64,000 nt of DNA from Perognathus longimembris pacificus (GCF_023159225.1 NC_063168.1:48559276-48623275), one strand, 5' to 3'. Positions 26,201-34,675 are shown, counted from the stretch's first letter. The notes: a model not told the origin generated them from the letters alone. Translations and numbers: made by a program.

Positions 26201-28271
26201 AAAGAATGATCCTCTTAGTGCACTATAAAGGTAAGAGAAGGGGCTGGAATATAGCCTAGTGGTAAAGTGCTTGCCTCGTATACATGAAGCTCTGGGCTCA
26301 ATTCCTCAGCACCACATATAGAGAAAATGTCAGAAGTGGCGCTGTGGCTCAAGAGGTAGAGTGCTAGCCTTGAGCAAAAAGAAGCCAGGGACAGTGCTCA
26401 GGCCCTGAGTTCAAGGCCAGGGCTGGCAAAAAAAAAAGGTAAGAGAACATTTTAAGTGACAAGACTACAGTGGTGAAGAGAACTCATAGTGAAATAAATG
26501 TCATGATTTGAACAAGAAGAAAGGACAGCATTGAGGAGTGCTTGCTTTCCTTACTCTGCAAGTGAAATAACTATAAAGTCTCATGGTTATTTAATGCATG
26601 CTGTCACCAGTGAAATATAATTTGGTGGAAGGATCTAGAAGGAAGGTGCACAGGGAAATGAAGGTCCAATTGAGGGAGGGTGGTTAGCATAAAAGACAGG
26701 ATGGACAGGGGTTGGGAGTAGAAAGCAGAGGGGGAGTGAAAGTGGTGAGGGATTTTCAGGCTGAAATTCATCCTACAGAATACGATGAGGTTTAGAAAGT
26801 AGCGGGCTGAGCAGCACAGTGAGTCAACCATTGGTGTTTGGTAGGAGTGTTGTGAGGTAAAACATGGTTATTGATAAAGTGACCCTCAGAGTTGAACAGG
26901 TCTACTTATCACATCTGACTGTGACTGTGATCCAAGTAGTGTCATATTGTGCTATGAGAGCAAAAGGAGCTGTCCCAGGCCCCTCACATTGAGGGGAGTC
27001 TCAAGAAAAACAATTCTAGCAGTTCCAGAAAGGCTTTACAAAGGGAATTTGGCTTTTCCTGCTGGCTGCTCCTACCCACTAACCACCACAGGTTTATTCA
27101 TAGAAGGCAAGTATGTCATTTTCCTTTCTAAAAATTTTTTTAAATTATCTTTAAGTAGTTATACAAAGGGGTTGCCATTTAGCAAAGCAGTTTGTGAATC
27201 CAATGCATCTTGAGAGAGAGAAAAAAAACTAAAAGACATTCCATGTTTCTAGGACGTTGGGCTTATCTCCTGAGTTCTCCAGATTTGTATATTTCTCTGC
27301 TGCTCTGTTGGCCCCACACTTAATTGGTGAATTGCTAACTCTTGTGATACTTGGCATGATCCAAAACCCAAATATTGCCAACAGCGTAGTGGCTTTGCTG
27401 AGCATTGCTGGATTGCTTGTTGGATCTGGATTCGTCAGGTAAGGATTTAGGTTGGTATGATTTTTGTTATTGATCATCAGATGATTCCTAAGAGGAATTC
27501 CAGAGAGCTATGTGATGCTGGCTAATTATCATCTTACAGTTTGGAGCATTTATACTGTTTGCTAATCATTATTGCTTTAGACTTTGAATAACAGTTATGC
27601 ATACATTAAATAAAGTTCTTTAGTGCGCATCAGGAAATGGCAAGGTAAGCATATTATTGATATGATTCATATTTACAGTGTTTAACTCTTGAGTAAGAAA
27701 TTCAGCTCACACTTGACTTTGCTCAAGGCTCACTGTGGTGATGTCCATGATGCACGTGACTTCCTGGAGAGAGGGCTGAGCAGCAGTGAGAGGCTTCCTC
27801 CATGGCTTAACTGTCACATGGTCAGGAGCTAGGCCCTTTCTATGTAAATTAGTTGCTTTGCTTACAAAATGGAGGTTCTTATCTCAGCTGGCCCCGATTC
27901 CAGAGATCACAAGGAGTAAATGAAATTAGCGATTTGAAAACACAAGGTGAATAATACTGCACTATGCAAAGGTGCAATGTTTTAAAGCAAAGTGAGCTAA
28001 GTGTGGATCAATCTAGAAGGATATTTTCTCATTACACTGTATTTGTCTCAGCTGCATAAGTATATTATTAGCATTTCAGAAGAATGCATACAGCAAATCA
28101 ACCCCAAGTGTATGAAATGGTCTGATTTTCCTCTTTGACTTCCACTGGTTTCTTCTCTCTGCCACTTATTTGCACAAATCTTGCCCTTTGGTCCTGTGGC
28201 TACAGGAGCTGTCTCTGAAAGCCTCTCTCTTTTTCTCTTCTCTTCTCTTTCTTCTCTTCTCTTCTCTTCTC

Positions 28272-28333
<62 letters not shown>

Positions 28334-31300
28334 TTCTTGGCCAAATTTTGTGCAACTCCACAGAGCAGCCTTTAATATCTAATCAACTGTCAACCATAAT
28401 TTACTAAACGCAGCTGTGTCTCATTTATTATAACTAACTTCCTCTTCTGGGAATTAAAACTAGTCAGATAAGAAAATACCTGCAGGGTAAAAACAACAAC
28501 AACAACAAACAGGTCCAGAAAGTACCAGAAGCCAAAGACAGTGTTCAGGCCCTGAGTTCTAGCCCCAGGACTGGCAAAAAAAAAAAAAAAATTGCCACTA
28601 GATGCAAAGATGAAATCTTAAGGGGTTCTGACCCAGCTAAGGCAAAGTGGCCAGAGGGTGTCAAGTTAGTACGGCAAGTGGTCTGTTCAACACCTGCCTG
28701 GTCATATCAGTGAGAGAGCAGAGGAGCGACTGCAATTTTTTTTCTTTTTTGCCGGTCCTGGGGCTTGAACTCAGGGCCTGAGCACTGTCCTTGAGCCTCC
28801 CTGTGCTCAAGGTTAGCATTTTACCACTTGAACCACAGCACCACTTCCAGCTTTTCTGAGTAGTTTATTGGAGATAAGAGTCCCACAGACTTTCCTGCCC
28901 AAGCTGGCTTTGAGCCATGATCCTCAGATCTCAGCTTCCTGAGTAGCCAGGATTGCAGGCATGAACCACAGGTGCCCAGCAGTTTAAAACATTTTGAAAT
29001 CATCTATAACAAGAGCTTTGCAAACAGAAAGTATTAAATACATGTATTTTTTGATCAGTAGATGCTATCTAGTGGCCCACAAAGTCCACAGCATTAGCAT
29101 GTAGCTTCTCCCAAAAGAGATCAGAGAGGAGCTATGTATCCTTTTCACAATGAATGCCTGCTTGCTTTCTGCATCAGAGAGGAGCTATGTATTCTTTTCA
29201 CAATGAATGCCTGCTTGCTTTCTGCATCCTGTCTCTCCCCCCCACCGCCATCCCCCATTTGTTCTCACTTCATACCCAACATCTTAGTTCTCTTTAGTCT
29301 CCTCCTCTAATGTAATATGTATTAGATGTCTATTTTCTTATATATTTATATAAACAGTGCTTACAAAAAATTATGCATCAGTCATTCATAAGAGGGCTGC
29401 TGGGTCACTCTCTAGTGGACCACTAAGCTGTGATTAAAAATGCTGAGTGCTGGGCTGGGGATATAGCCTAGTGGCAAGAGTGCCTGCCTTGGATACACGA
29501 GGCCCTAGGTTCGATTCCCCAGCACCACATATACAGAAAACGGCCAGAAGCGGCACTGTGGCTCAAGTGGCAGAGTGCTAGCCTTGAGCGGGAAGAAGCC
29601 AGGGACAGTGCTCAGGCCCTGAGTCCAAGGCCCAGGACTGGCCCCCCCCCCAAAAAAAAATTGCTGAGTGCTGTCTCTAACTTAGAAGGATGCTCAAGAT
29701 AAGCCTCAGGAGAAAGCACATAAAAAATCAAATGCCATTTATATTAACTTTTATGAACACACACCTGTTAACTTGTTATTTCTGAGCAATGATATTTCTT
29801 TATATTATCACTATTACTTCAAGATTTTTATAGTAAGTAAAATTTTTGTAGTAGAGATGGAAAATTATATTTGTGTTAGAAAACAAAATAAGGCTGGGCC
29901 CTGGTGGCCTATAATCCTAGCTACTCAGGAAGCTGAGATCTGAGGATTGCTGTTCCATGCCAGCCTGGGCAGGAAAGTCCATGAGACTTATCTCCAATTA
30001 ACCACCAGGAAACCAGAGGCGGCACTGTGGCTCAAAGTGGTAGAGCGCTAGCCTTAAGCAGAAGAGCTCAGGGACAGTGCCCAAGCTCTGAGTTCAAGCT
30101 CCAGGACCAACCAAAGAGAGAGAGAGAGAGACAGAGAGAGATAGAGACAGAGACAAAGAGAGATACAGAGAGAGACAGAGACAGAGAGAGAAAAAGAGAC
30201 AGAGAACAAAATAGGGTTGGGCTTTTTTCCCCATTTGGTAAAACTATTTATTAGAACCTGTTGAATTTCATATCTCTTTTTTTTTTCTTTTTAAGAAACA
30301 TAGGAGCAATGCCCATGCCTTTTAAAGTCTTTGGTTATTTTACATTCCAAAAATATTGCTGTGAGATTTTGGTAGTCAATGAATTCAATGGATTGAATTT
30401 CACTTGTGGTAAGTATTCAGTTTTGGAATATTATTTTAAATATTACTCTGAGCAAGCAATTTCCTGAGGAAAGTATACCCAGGAAATGTACAATTTTGTA
30501 AACATATATTCATAATATATTATTTTGTAATAAATATACTGTTTTGAAATACAGCCTAATGTATTCTCTGATTTTTTTGTGGGGATCCTAGGGCTTGAAC
30601 TCAGGGTCTAGGAGCTGTCCTAGGGCTTTTTTTTTTACTCTACCACTTGAGCCACAGTTCCACTTCCAGCTTTTTGTGAGTTTATTAAGTATAAAGTCTC
30701 ACAGGTTTTCCTGCCCAGGCTGGCTTTGAACCGTGATCCTCAGCTTTTAGCCTCATGAGTAGCTAGGATTACAGGCACCAGCCACTGGCACCAGTTTTCT
30801 GATTTTTTTTTTTAAAGAAGATAAGTAATGGTCAAGTTATTAGTCTCCTATCAAAGATCAATAGCTTACGGCCACTTTGATGTTATCAGGGAAGTGAATG
30901 GCCTTGTGTACACTGAAGTAAACACCAGAGTATTCTAGATAGACTCATTTCTTTTTTTTTCCCCCCCCCCTTTGGCCAGTCCTGGGGCTTGGACCCGGGC
31001 CTGAGCACTGTCCCTGGCTTCTTTTTGCTCAAGGCTAGCACTCTGCCACTTGAGCCACAGCGCCACTTCTGGCCATTTTCTATATGTGGTGCTGGGGAAT
31101 CGAACCCAGGGCTTCATGTATACGAGGCAAGCACTCTTGCCACTAGGCCATATTCCCAGCCCTAGACTCACTTCTGATACCTGTTGAACACACTGAGGCA
31201 GGCTAAAGTGGCTTCTTGTTTCGCCAAATATACATAGAAAATAGCTGAGTACAGCCAATTTGTGGCAAAAGTTATCCCAAAAGAGAACAGTGGAAATTAA

Positions 31301-32050
31301 AAAGATCCTTGCCTAGTGAATTCTAGGGCTACTTCAAAGACAACTAAAGAATATGGTAGACTTTTACTGGCTGTTTAAAACATCAATTATTTTAGAATTG
31401 GTGCTAAATGATTTTTTTGTTGTTGTTGTTGCCAGTCCTGGGGCTTGGACTCAGGGCCTGAGCACTGTCCCTGGCTTCTTTCTGCTCACTCTCCCACTTG
31501 AGCCACAGCACCACTTTTGGCCTTTTCTATATATGTGGTGCTGGGGAATCAAACCCAGGGCTTCATGTATACGAGGCAAGCACTCTTGCCGCTAGGCCAT
31601 ATCCCCAGCCCTAAATGATCTTTTTTTAAACCAGGAATATGGTAATGAATCCATATCCAAAATAGAAACAAAACCTTTTCTATTTTTAAGTGAATCCAGG
31701 GTCCAGAATGATCACTCTTGTAAATTCCAAATTGTCTAAAATGTCATATTTAGGCAGCTAGATATTTTAAATGTTAAACATTTTATGAGCACTAGGGAAA
31801 CAGCTGTTGATTAAATAATGTACCATAACTGACACTGTCAATCTTTTCTTTGGCAGGCAGCTCAAATAATTCTGTGATAATTAATCCAATGTGTGCCCTC
31901 ACTCAAGGAATTCAATACATTGAGGAGACCTTCCCAGGTGCAACATCCAGATTCACAGCAAACTTTCTGATTTTATATTCATTTATCCCACTTCTCATCA
32001 TCCTAGGAATAGTCGTTTTTAAAATAAGGGATTACCTCATTAGCAGATAG
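8795..32050 (+). CDS. ABCG5: ABCG5 (sterolin-1), complete, 13 coding exons
   Basis: ATP-driven sterol half-transporter, obligate partner of ABCG8; loss of either causes sitosterolemia. Coding exons: 8795-8940, 9546-9667, 16667-16803, 16882-16980, 19526-19658, 21759-21898, 22590-22719, 23203-23416, 23516-23721, 24630-24768, 27253-27438, 30296-30408, 31857-32050. They sum to 1959 nt, 652 residues plus TAG (human 651). All introns are GT-AG and all phases join without a break. Visible motifs: Walker A GSSGSGKTT at 87-95 (K93), Q-loop Q135, signature ISSGE at 194-198 (degenerate, as usual for ABCG5), Walker B/D-loop [11 protein letters not shown] at 215-225, H-loop H251. The membrane domain starts at about residue 385 and ends in a C-terminal helix. 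Sequons N585-F-T and N592-N-S lie in the last extracellular loop. The gene looks functional. Confidence 0.98.
8941..9545 (+). other. ABCG5 intron 1
   Basis: This 605-bp, GC-rich, repeat-free intron is open in several frames on both strands (one minus-strand frame is 172 codons). Those frames have no family features and are treated as composition artefacts. The polypyrimidine run before the acceptor (ttttctttgaag) is short. Confidence 0.85.
9546..9667 (+). CDS. ABCG5: ABCG5 exon 2
   Basis: The 122-nt exon encodes [16 protein letters not shown], then [21 protein letters not shown], i.e. the first beta strands of the ABC domain and the front half of Walker A. The Walker A glycine codon is split by the intron. 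Donor GTAAGT. Confidence 0.95.
9745..9836 (-). mobile_element. ID-like SINE monomer
   Basis: Only the ID-like monomer is present in ABCG5 intron 2: 'gggatcaaacccaaggcctcatgcatgctaagcaagagctctgctgagctacatccccagcc' reads as a reversed ID element. Confidence 0.75.
10020..10290 (+). mobile_element. old B1-type dimer with ID end
   Basis: Two weak B1-like units followed by 'ggctgggggtgtagttcaatt', an ID-like start. Very diverged. Confidence 0.45.
10954..11015 (+). repeat. 31-bp tandem duplication
   Basis: Two adjacent copies of a 31-bp unit beginning ctccagttggttcctac, differing at a few positions, inside the LTR. Confidence 0.75.
11013..11150. repeat. (TAGATC)n / (ATAGAT)n microsatellite
   Basis: Pure CTAGAT then TAGATA hexamers; the AGATCT/TCTAGA units are self-complementary. 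Confidence 0.95.
11485..11652 (-). mobile_element. MaLR-type LTR, part 1 (split by L1)
   Basis: 'gacaacagaatttatttctcacagtcctaaagtctgggaggtctaagatcaagg' is the reversed 3' half of an MLT1/MST LTR; it continues at 12640. Confidence 0.6.
11655..12640 (-). mobile_element. L1 3' end with ORF2 C-terminal remnant
   Basis: The minus strand has an ORF2 tail remnant at 12319-12537 (reads [16 protein letters not shown], then [12 protein letters not shown]), then the usual L1 3' UTR words 'ttaagtgaggtaagcagagctcag'. 5'-truncated and inactive. Confidence 0.85.
12641..12800 (-). mobile_element. MaLR-type LTR, part 2
   Basis: 'ttttataagggcaccaatccc...taattccacctaccctctaatcccatcacct...aaagttttcaacatag' is the reversed 5' half of the LTR begun at 11485. 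Confidence 0.6.
12868..12914 (+). repeat. (GT)n microsatellite
   Basis: About 23 uninterrupted GT units at the tail of the next SINE. Confidence 0.95.
12915..13134 (-). mobile_element. Type B SINE
   Basis: Inverted copy in ABCG5 intron 2; its 3' tail has become the adjacent GT repeat. Confidence 0.75.
13135..14098 (+). other. ABCG5 intron 2, unique stretch
   Basis: I recognise no gene, SINE or L1 here, apart from a short (TTTA)n at 14069-14094. Confidence 0.6.
14099..14284 (-). mobile_element. Type A SINE
   Basis: Inverted copy with an 8-bp deletion in the right monomer. Flanked by 'ttggtccatgttta' on both sides, a likely target-site duplication. Confidence 0.85.
14666..14714 (+). repeat. 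(GT)n microsatellite
   Basis: About 24 GT units. Confidence 0.95.
15808..15951 (+). mobile_element. Type B SINE, 5' part (interrupted)
   Basis: B1-like head and start of the right monomer up to 'gaaagtggagctgtgg', where a Type A element has inserted. Resumes at 16167. Confidence 0.8.
15952..16161 (+). mobile_element. Type A SINE nested in Type B
   Basis: Full length with a 19-A tail, bounded by 'gaaagtggagctgtgg' and 'gaaagtggagttgtgg', a 16-bp target-site duplication with one change. Confidence 0.9.
16167..16254 (+). mobile_element. Type B SINE, 3' part
   Basis: Continuation of the element begun at 15808, ending 'ttcaagccccagta' and running into a CA repeat. Confidence 0.85.
16255..16310 (+). 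repeat. (CA)n microsatellite
   Basis: About 27 CA units forming the tail of the Type B SINE. Confidence 0.95.
16402..16450 (+). repeat. (GT)n-G9-(GGTGTG)n
   Basis: G-rich repeat about 220 bp before ABCG5 exon 3. Confidence 0.85.
16667..16803 (+). CDS. ABCG5: ABCG5 exon 3
   Basis: The 137-nt exon completes Walker A ([14 protein letters not shown]) and runs to [10 protein letters not shown], ending at the Q-loop glutamine. It is much more GC-rich than the neighbouring exons. Acceptor cgcccccag, donor GTGGGA. Introns 2 (7.0 kb) and 3 (78 bp) flank it. Confidence 0.96.
16882..16980 (+). CDS. ABCG5: ABCG5 exon 4
   Basis: The 99-nt phase-0 exon gives 33 codons, [24 protein letters not shown] to FFQKK; the 'TVRETL' helix is typical of ABCG proteins. 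The donor is GTGGGT at 16981; a second, closer-to-consensus donor (GAG|GTGAGC) lies 24 nt downstream in frame. Confidence 0.95.
17005..17034 (+). repeat. poly-C tract beside ABCG5 exon 4 donor
   Basis: An uninterrupted run of about 25 C follows GTGAG at 17005, just 30 nt inside intron 4. Runs like this are prone to length error in sequencing and to i-motif/G-quadruplex structure. Confidence 0.9.
17212..17432 (-). mobile_element. Type B SINE
   Basis: Inverted, diverged copy in ABCG5 intron 4. Confidence 0.7.
17433..19525 (+). other. ABCG5 intron 4, mostly unclassified
   Basis: About 2.1 kb with no recognised SINE or L1. The part at 18300-18960 may derive from an LTR element, but I see no diagnostic terminal motif. 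Confidence 0.4.
19526..19658 (+). CDS. ABCG5: ABCG5 exon 5 (signature motif)
   Basis: The 133-nt exon runs [20 protein letters not shown] to the signature ISSGERRR and QLLQDP. Human has ISTGE; both differ from the canonical LSGGE found in ABCG8. Donor GTAAGT. Confidence 0.96.
20192..20265 (+). repeat. (CT)n-(CTCGCT)n microsatellite
   Basis: Pure CT run turning into CTCGCT units. Confidence 0.95.
20266..20485 (-). mobile_element. Type B SINE
   Basis: Inverted full-length copy whose reversed tail is the adjacent CT repeat. Confidence 0.8.
20570..20780 (+). mobile_element. Type B SINE
   Basis: Direct copy 85 bp after the inverted one; the pair could form a hairpin in the pre-mRNA. Confidence 0.8.
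20781..20834 (+). repeat. (CG/CA)n microsatellite
   Basis: GCGCACGCGCGCACGCACAC then ACACAC; tail of the preceding SINE. Confidence 0.9.
21246..21470 (-). mobile_element. Type B SINE
   Basis: Inverted copy about 290 bp before ABCG5 exon 6. Confidence 0.75.
21759..21898 (+). CDS. ABCG5: ABCG5 exon 6 (Walker B, H-loop)
   Basis: The 140-nt exon encodes [18 protein letters not shown], with Walker B aspartate and catalytic glutamate intact, then [13 protein letters not shown] with the H-loop histidine. Acceptor ttggcag, donor GTAAGG. Confidence 0.97.
21899..22589 (+). other. ABCG5 intron 6
   Basis: A 691-bp intron with no clear SINE or simple repeat; I see nothing coding in it. A minus-strand open frame here (130 codons) has no recognisable features. 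Confidence 0.7.
22590..22719 (+). CDS. ABCG5: ABCG5 exon 7
   Basis: The 130-nt exon runs [19 protein letters not shown] and [15 protein letters not shown], the end of the ABC domain. Human has LFDK at the start. The '[14 protein letters not shown]' stretch is the ABCG-family NPADF-type motif. Confidence 0.97.
23203..23416 (+). CDS. ABCG5: ABCG5 exon 8 (linker)
   Basis: The 214-nt exon encodes [19 protein letters not shown] through [25 protein letters not shown], the linker between the ATPase and membrane domains. The family's usual fast divergence in this linker is seen ([13 protein letters not shown]). Confidence 0.96.
23516..23721 (+). CDS. ABCG5: ABCG5 exon 9 (first membrane segments)
   Basis: The 206-nt exon encodes [11 protein letters not shown] (connecting helix), then the hydrophobic [12 protein letters not shown] (TM1), then [24 protein letters not shown] (TM2). 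The preceding intron is only 99 bp. Confidence 0.96.
24630..24768 (+). CDS. ABCG5: ABCG5 exon 10
   Basis: The 139-nt exon encodes [19 protein letters not shown] and [24 protein letters not shown], covering the coupling region and TM3. The tryptophan codon is split over intron 10 (2.5 kb). Confidence 0.96.
25316..25446 (+). mobile_element. Type B SINE, left part only
   Basis: B1-like head and linker up to 'ctactcagaaaaaacaatt'. The shared right monomer is missing. Confidence 0.75.
25557..25698 (+). repeat. 142-bp dispersed repeat, copy 1
   Basis: Shares 142 aligned bases with 28594-28735, from 'gccact' to 'gcgactgca', including 'caagtggtctgttcaacacctgcctgg' in both copies. Family unknown. 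Confidence 0.75.
25919..26135 (+). mobile_element. Type B SINE
   Basis: Direct copy in ABCG5 intron 10; A-rich tail with GAAAA units. Confidence 0.8.
26241..26437 (+). mobile_element. Type A SINE
   Basis: Flanked by the target-site duplication aaaggtaagagaa. Confidence 0.9.
27128..27222 (-). mobile_element. short L1 3'-end fragment
   Basis: 'tacaaaggggttgccatttagcaaagcagtt' matches the fragment near 2195. It ends about 30 bp before ABCG5 exon 11. Confidence 0.5.
27253..27438 (+). CDS. ABCG5: ABCG5 exon 11
   Basis: The 186-nt exon runs [19 protein letters not shown] to [14 protein letters not shown]. It carries two hydrophobic membrane helices (TM4-TM5) with the conserved LLAPHLIGE between them. 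Acceptor tgtttctag, donor GTAAGG. Confidence 0.96.
28236..28336 (+). repeat. (TCTTC)n-(CT)n tract
   Basis: TCTTCTCTTC units then about 30 CT units. Confidence 0.95.
28518..28590 (+). mobile_element. SINE right-monomer end fragment
   Basis: 'ccagaagccaaagacagtgttcaggccctgagttct...ccccaggactggc' plus an A tail; 5'-truncated. Confidence 0.75.
28594..28735 (+). repeat. 142-bp dispersed repeat, copy 2
   Basis: Second copy of the repeat at 25557, same orientation, 3 kb away, sandwiched between two SINEs. Confidence 0.75.
28750..28982 (-). mobile_element. Type B SINE
   Basis: Well-preserved inverted full-length copy. Confidence 0.85.
29121..29226 (+). repeat. 53-bp tandem duplication
   Basis: Copies at 29121-29173 and 29174-29226 start tcagagaggagctatgtat and differ at one base (c/t). 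Confidence 0.95.
29452..29661 (+). mobile_element. Type A SINE, young subfamily
   Basis: Near-consensus, with 'gaagccagggacagtgctc' and 'ggatacacgaggccctaggttcg'. The tail is C10A9. Target-site duplication tgctgagtgct. Confidence 0.9.
29893..30112 (+). mobile_element. Type B SINE
   Basis: Near-consensus direct copy just upstream of ABCG5 exon 12, ending in a GA-rich repeat. Confidence 0.85.
30113..30208 (+). repeat. (GA)n/(GAGACA)n
   Basis: Purine-rich tail of the preceding SINE, 90 bp before ABCG5 exon 12. Confidence 0.9.
30296..30408 (+). CDS. ABCG5: ABCG5 exon 12
   Basis: The 113-nt exon encodes [38 protein letters not shown]. It is the large extracellular loop, including sequon N585-F-T and its cysteine pair. 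The acceptor follows a long T-rich tract. Confidence 0.96.
30585..30797 (-). mobile_element. Type B SINE
   Basis: Inverted copy in ABCG5 intron 12. Confidence 0.8.
30971..31163 (-). mobile_element. Type A SINE
   Basis: Inverted full-length copy with a T9C10 reversed tail, flanked by tagactca on both sides. Confidence 0.88.
31431..31612 (-). mobile_element. Type A SINE
   Basis: Inverted copy with a small deletion ('tgctcactctcccactt'); flanked by ctaaatgat. Confidence 0.88.
31857..32050 (+). CDS. ABCG5: ABCG5 exon 13 (stop codon)
   Basis: The 194 coding nt encode [19 protein letters not shown], then the last helix [19 protein letters not shown] and the tail [12 protein letters not shown]. 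Sequon N592-N-S is at the exon start. The final 'DYLISR' closely matches human 'DHLISR'. Confidence 0.97.
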
Positions 32051-32634
32051 TAAAGAGTATCACTGGGAAAATGGAACTTAACTATGAATGGCTGCTTTGA
32101 ACACCATGGATTTCTTCCTGATGGAACTTGTTAAGTCTTCAACCTATAGGATTCCATTTGTGACTGTTGGATCTACAAAGGATTTGGGTGCAATGGAAGT
32201 GCTTCGCAGTCCCTTAGTATTCCATCTTGTGGGACTCTGGGTATTTGGAAATTGTGACCAAGCTAGTCCAAGAATGTAAATAACAAGAATTTATAAACCT
32301 TCAGGAGACTAGTTTGGCTATTTGTTTTCATGTTCTAAATACAAAAAAATAAGCCAATTTAAAAATTACATTTTCATTTGATAAAGAATTTGGAGAGAGA
32401 GAGAGAAAGAGAAGTGAGGATGGATGGTTACTGACTAGAAATAACAGGAAAAAAAAGAAAAGCATCATGCAGAGTTGGCAAGAAGGCCATAGCTATCACT
32501 TACAGCCCACATTTATATGTACTTGTCCCCAAGAGATGTCTAAGTTACCCAATCACACTGAGAAGATGGTAGGCAGATGTTGGATGATGAACACCACTGT
32601 TGCATGGCACTTAAGTTAAAAACTGCAGGGGCCG

Positions 32635-32840
32635 GGGCTGGGAATGTGGCTTAGTGGTAGAGTGCTTGCCTCGCATACATGAAACCCTGGGTTCGATTCC
32701 TCAGTACCACATACACAGAAAAACCCAGAAGCAGTGCTGTGGCTCAAGTGGTAGAGTGCTAGCCTTGAGCAAAAAGAAGCCAGGGACAGTGCTCAGGCCC
32801 GGAGTTCAAGCCCCAGGACTGGCAAAAACAAAAACAAAAA
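32635..32840 (+). mobile_element. Type A SINE in ABCG5 3' UTR
   Basis: Direct copy with a CAAAAA tail and target-site duplication near 'ctgcagg'. It would be part of the mature mRNA if 32935 is the used poly(A) signal. Confidence 0.85.
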
Positions 32841-32934
32841 CCTGCAGGAAGGGCTGGTGACCACCACGCACAACACTAATCTGTGGTGTTATAAAGATGC
32901 TTGCTATCATTTTTCAGCTTTATCTTAATTTCCT

Positions 32935-32940
32935 AATAAA
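32935..32940 (+). promoter_or_regulatory. ABCG5: ABCG5 poly(A) signal
   Basis: This is the first canonical AATAAA after the ABCG5 stop codon, 885 bp downstream. Confidence 0.6.
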
Positions 32941-33021
32941 ATTAAAACTAGATGCTACTAGACAAGGCATATATACCCAGAAATGGCCTCTTTAAGTATA
33001 GAGAATAACTGTTACTTCAAG

Positions 33022-33243
33022 TTATATAGCTGAGTGCCTATAATTTTAGCTACTCAGGAGGCTGAGATCAGAGGATCATGATTTGAAGCCTACCCAAGCA
33101 GAAAAGTCTGTAAGATTGTTTTCTCCAATTAGTCACCAAAAAGTGATGGAAGTGGAGCTCTGGCTCTCAAATGGTAGAGCACCATCCTAGAGCAGAAAAA
33201 GCTATGTGAGAGTGCAGTGTCCTAAATCTAAGCCCCAGCACCA
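33022..33243 (+). mobile_element. Type B SINE
   Basis: Direct copy in the intergenic region, with a CA-rich tail to about 33280. Confidence 0.75.
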
Positions 33244-33467
33244 GTGCACGTGTGTGCACGCATGCACACACACACACACAGTTCATACAGGGAAAATGCT
33301 CAATTTATTCCACCTGTTGTGTCAACTAAGAAGAACAGAGTTACACTTGAGGTATTCATGTTCTTTAATTGTCGAGAGAAAGAATGTTGATAAATAATAC
33401 TGACACCTATTATGTCCAGGGATGAAATGTTAGATGATGGATACATGTTATTAAAGATAGATTCTTG

Positions 33468-33536
33468 AACTATAGGTTATGGCTCCTGCTTTGCAAGTCT
33501 AAGGCCCTGAGTTCAAACCCTAGTACTGACAAAAAA
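33468..33536 (+). mobile_element. ID-like fragment
   Basis: 'ctgctttgcaagtctaaggccctgagttcaaaccctagtactgac' plus an A tail. Confidence 0.5.
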
Positions 33537-33539
33537 ATA

Positions 33540-34675
33540 GGTTCTACACTAAATAACAGATTATCTTTCTGACTGATCTTCAACTAATTCATGAATAATT
33601 CTGAAATAAAATTATCTCAATGTTACCATGGTAACTATGAGCAAAAATATTGAGAAGAGCACATGAACTTGTTCAGTTACTGTGACCTAACTTGTAAAGA
33701 ATGATAAATTATAGCACTTGAAATGTCTCACATTATAGTTGGAAAGATCATTTCATTAAGGAAACCACTGTAACACTTTATTGCTTGGAACACCATTTAA
33801 GCATCTGGAGACATTGGTAAGTTATGGGAATAGTATTGTCAATTTTTATAAAAGGTCTGTGACACTGATGATTATGGTATAATAGTTACATCATGCCATA
33901 CAGATTATATATGTCACATCAGTTATAGACAGTTCTGGAGATGATAATCTATTCAAGTAGTTCAAAGAGAGTCCCACAGGAACCTCTTTTGAAATCAGTG
34001 ATTTCAACTTACTAAAGATATGGGTGTACAAGGTAAGTGGAAACACTTTCTACTATTCATATGCAGATGAATTTCATTCTAGCTCAGAAACATTTGGAAA
34101 ACTGACATTGCACGTGACTTCAAGCTATTAAATGTTAGTGATAGTATCTTAGAAAAACACAAAGGCTTTCAGCTTGTGACAGATTGAGTCTCAAGTAAAA
34201 TGGACAGTGATGTGCAAAAAAATCAAATTATATAATAAAAATTCCTATTAGTATTGTAGAAATAGTCTGTTTCTTCCCACCAAGACAGTGATGTTTCTGG
34301 GATCATAATGTTCACTATAAATAAAGGGAGCTTTTTCAAAGGCAGGGAAATCTATTCCTACGACTGAGATTCCTCTGAAACCTGCTAAGCACTATGTTCT
34401 CAAGAATGTTAGAACCATGTTCTAAGCTCATTTCATTCAATAATTAGATAGCTGACTGTCCATTCTTTACCAGTCAAGTGTTATCATAATTAGAAAATGG
34501 GCTTATTTGTAACCGAGTTCATGACAACTGAAAGTGAATGCATTTTCTATGTGGACACAGAAGAACAAAAACAAGTTGCTGACAAATGACAGCAATTATC
34601 CTTACTCAAAATCGAACTTGGCTGGCAGGTACACAAATCTACAGGATTGGGAATGGTTCTTAAAAGCTATATACA
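33540..34675. other. intergenic, no recognised feature
   Basis: About 1.1 kb of AT-rich sequence between the convergent ABCG5 and DYNC2LI1 genes. I recognise no repeat or coding segment. Confidence 0.6.

Larger units (their letters stand above)
32051..32940 (+). other. ABCG5: ABCG5 3' untranslated region
   Basis: From the stop codon to the AATAAA at 32935 is 890 bp. A Type A SINE (32635-32840) sits inside. The extent is inferred from the poly(A) signal only. Confidence 0.6.

Noticed and set aside
28236..28336. CRISPR-like or regulated repeat array
   Set aside because: Plain CT microsatellite; no spacer structure anywhere in the window.
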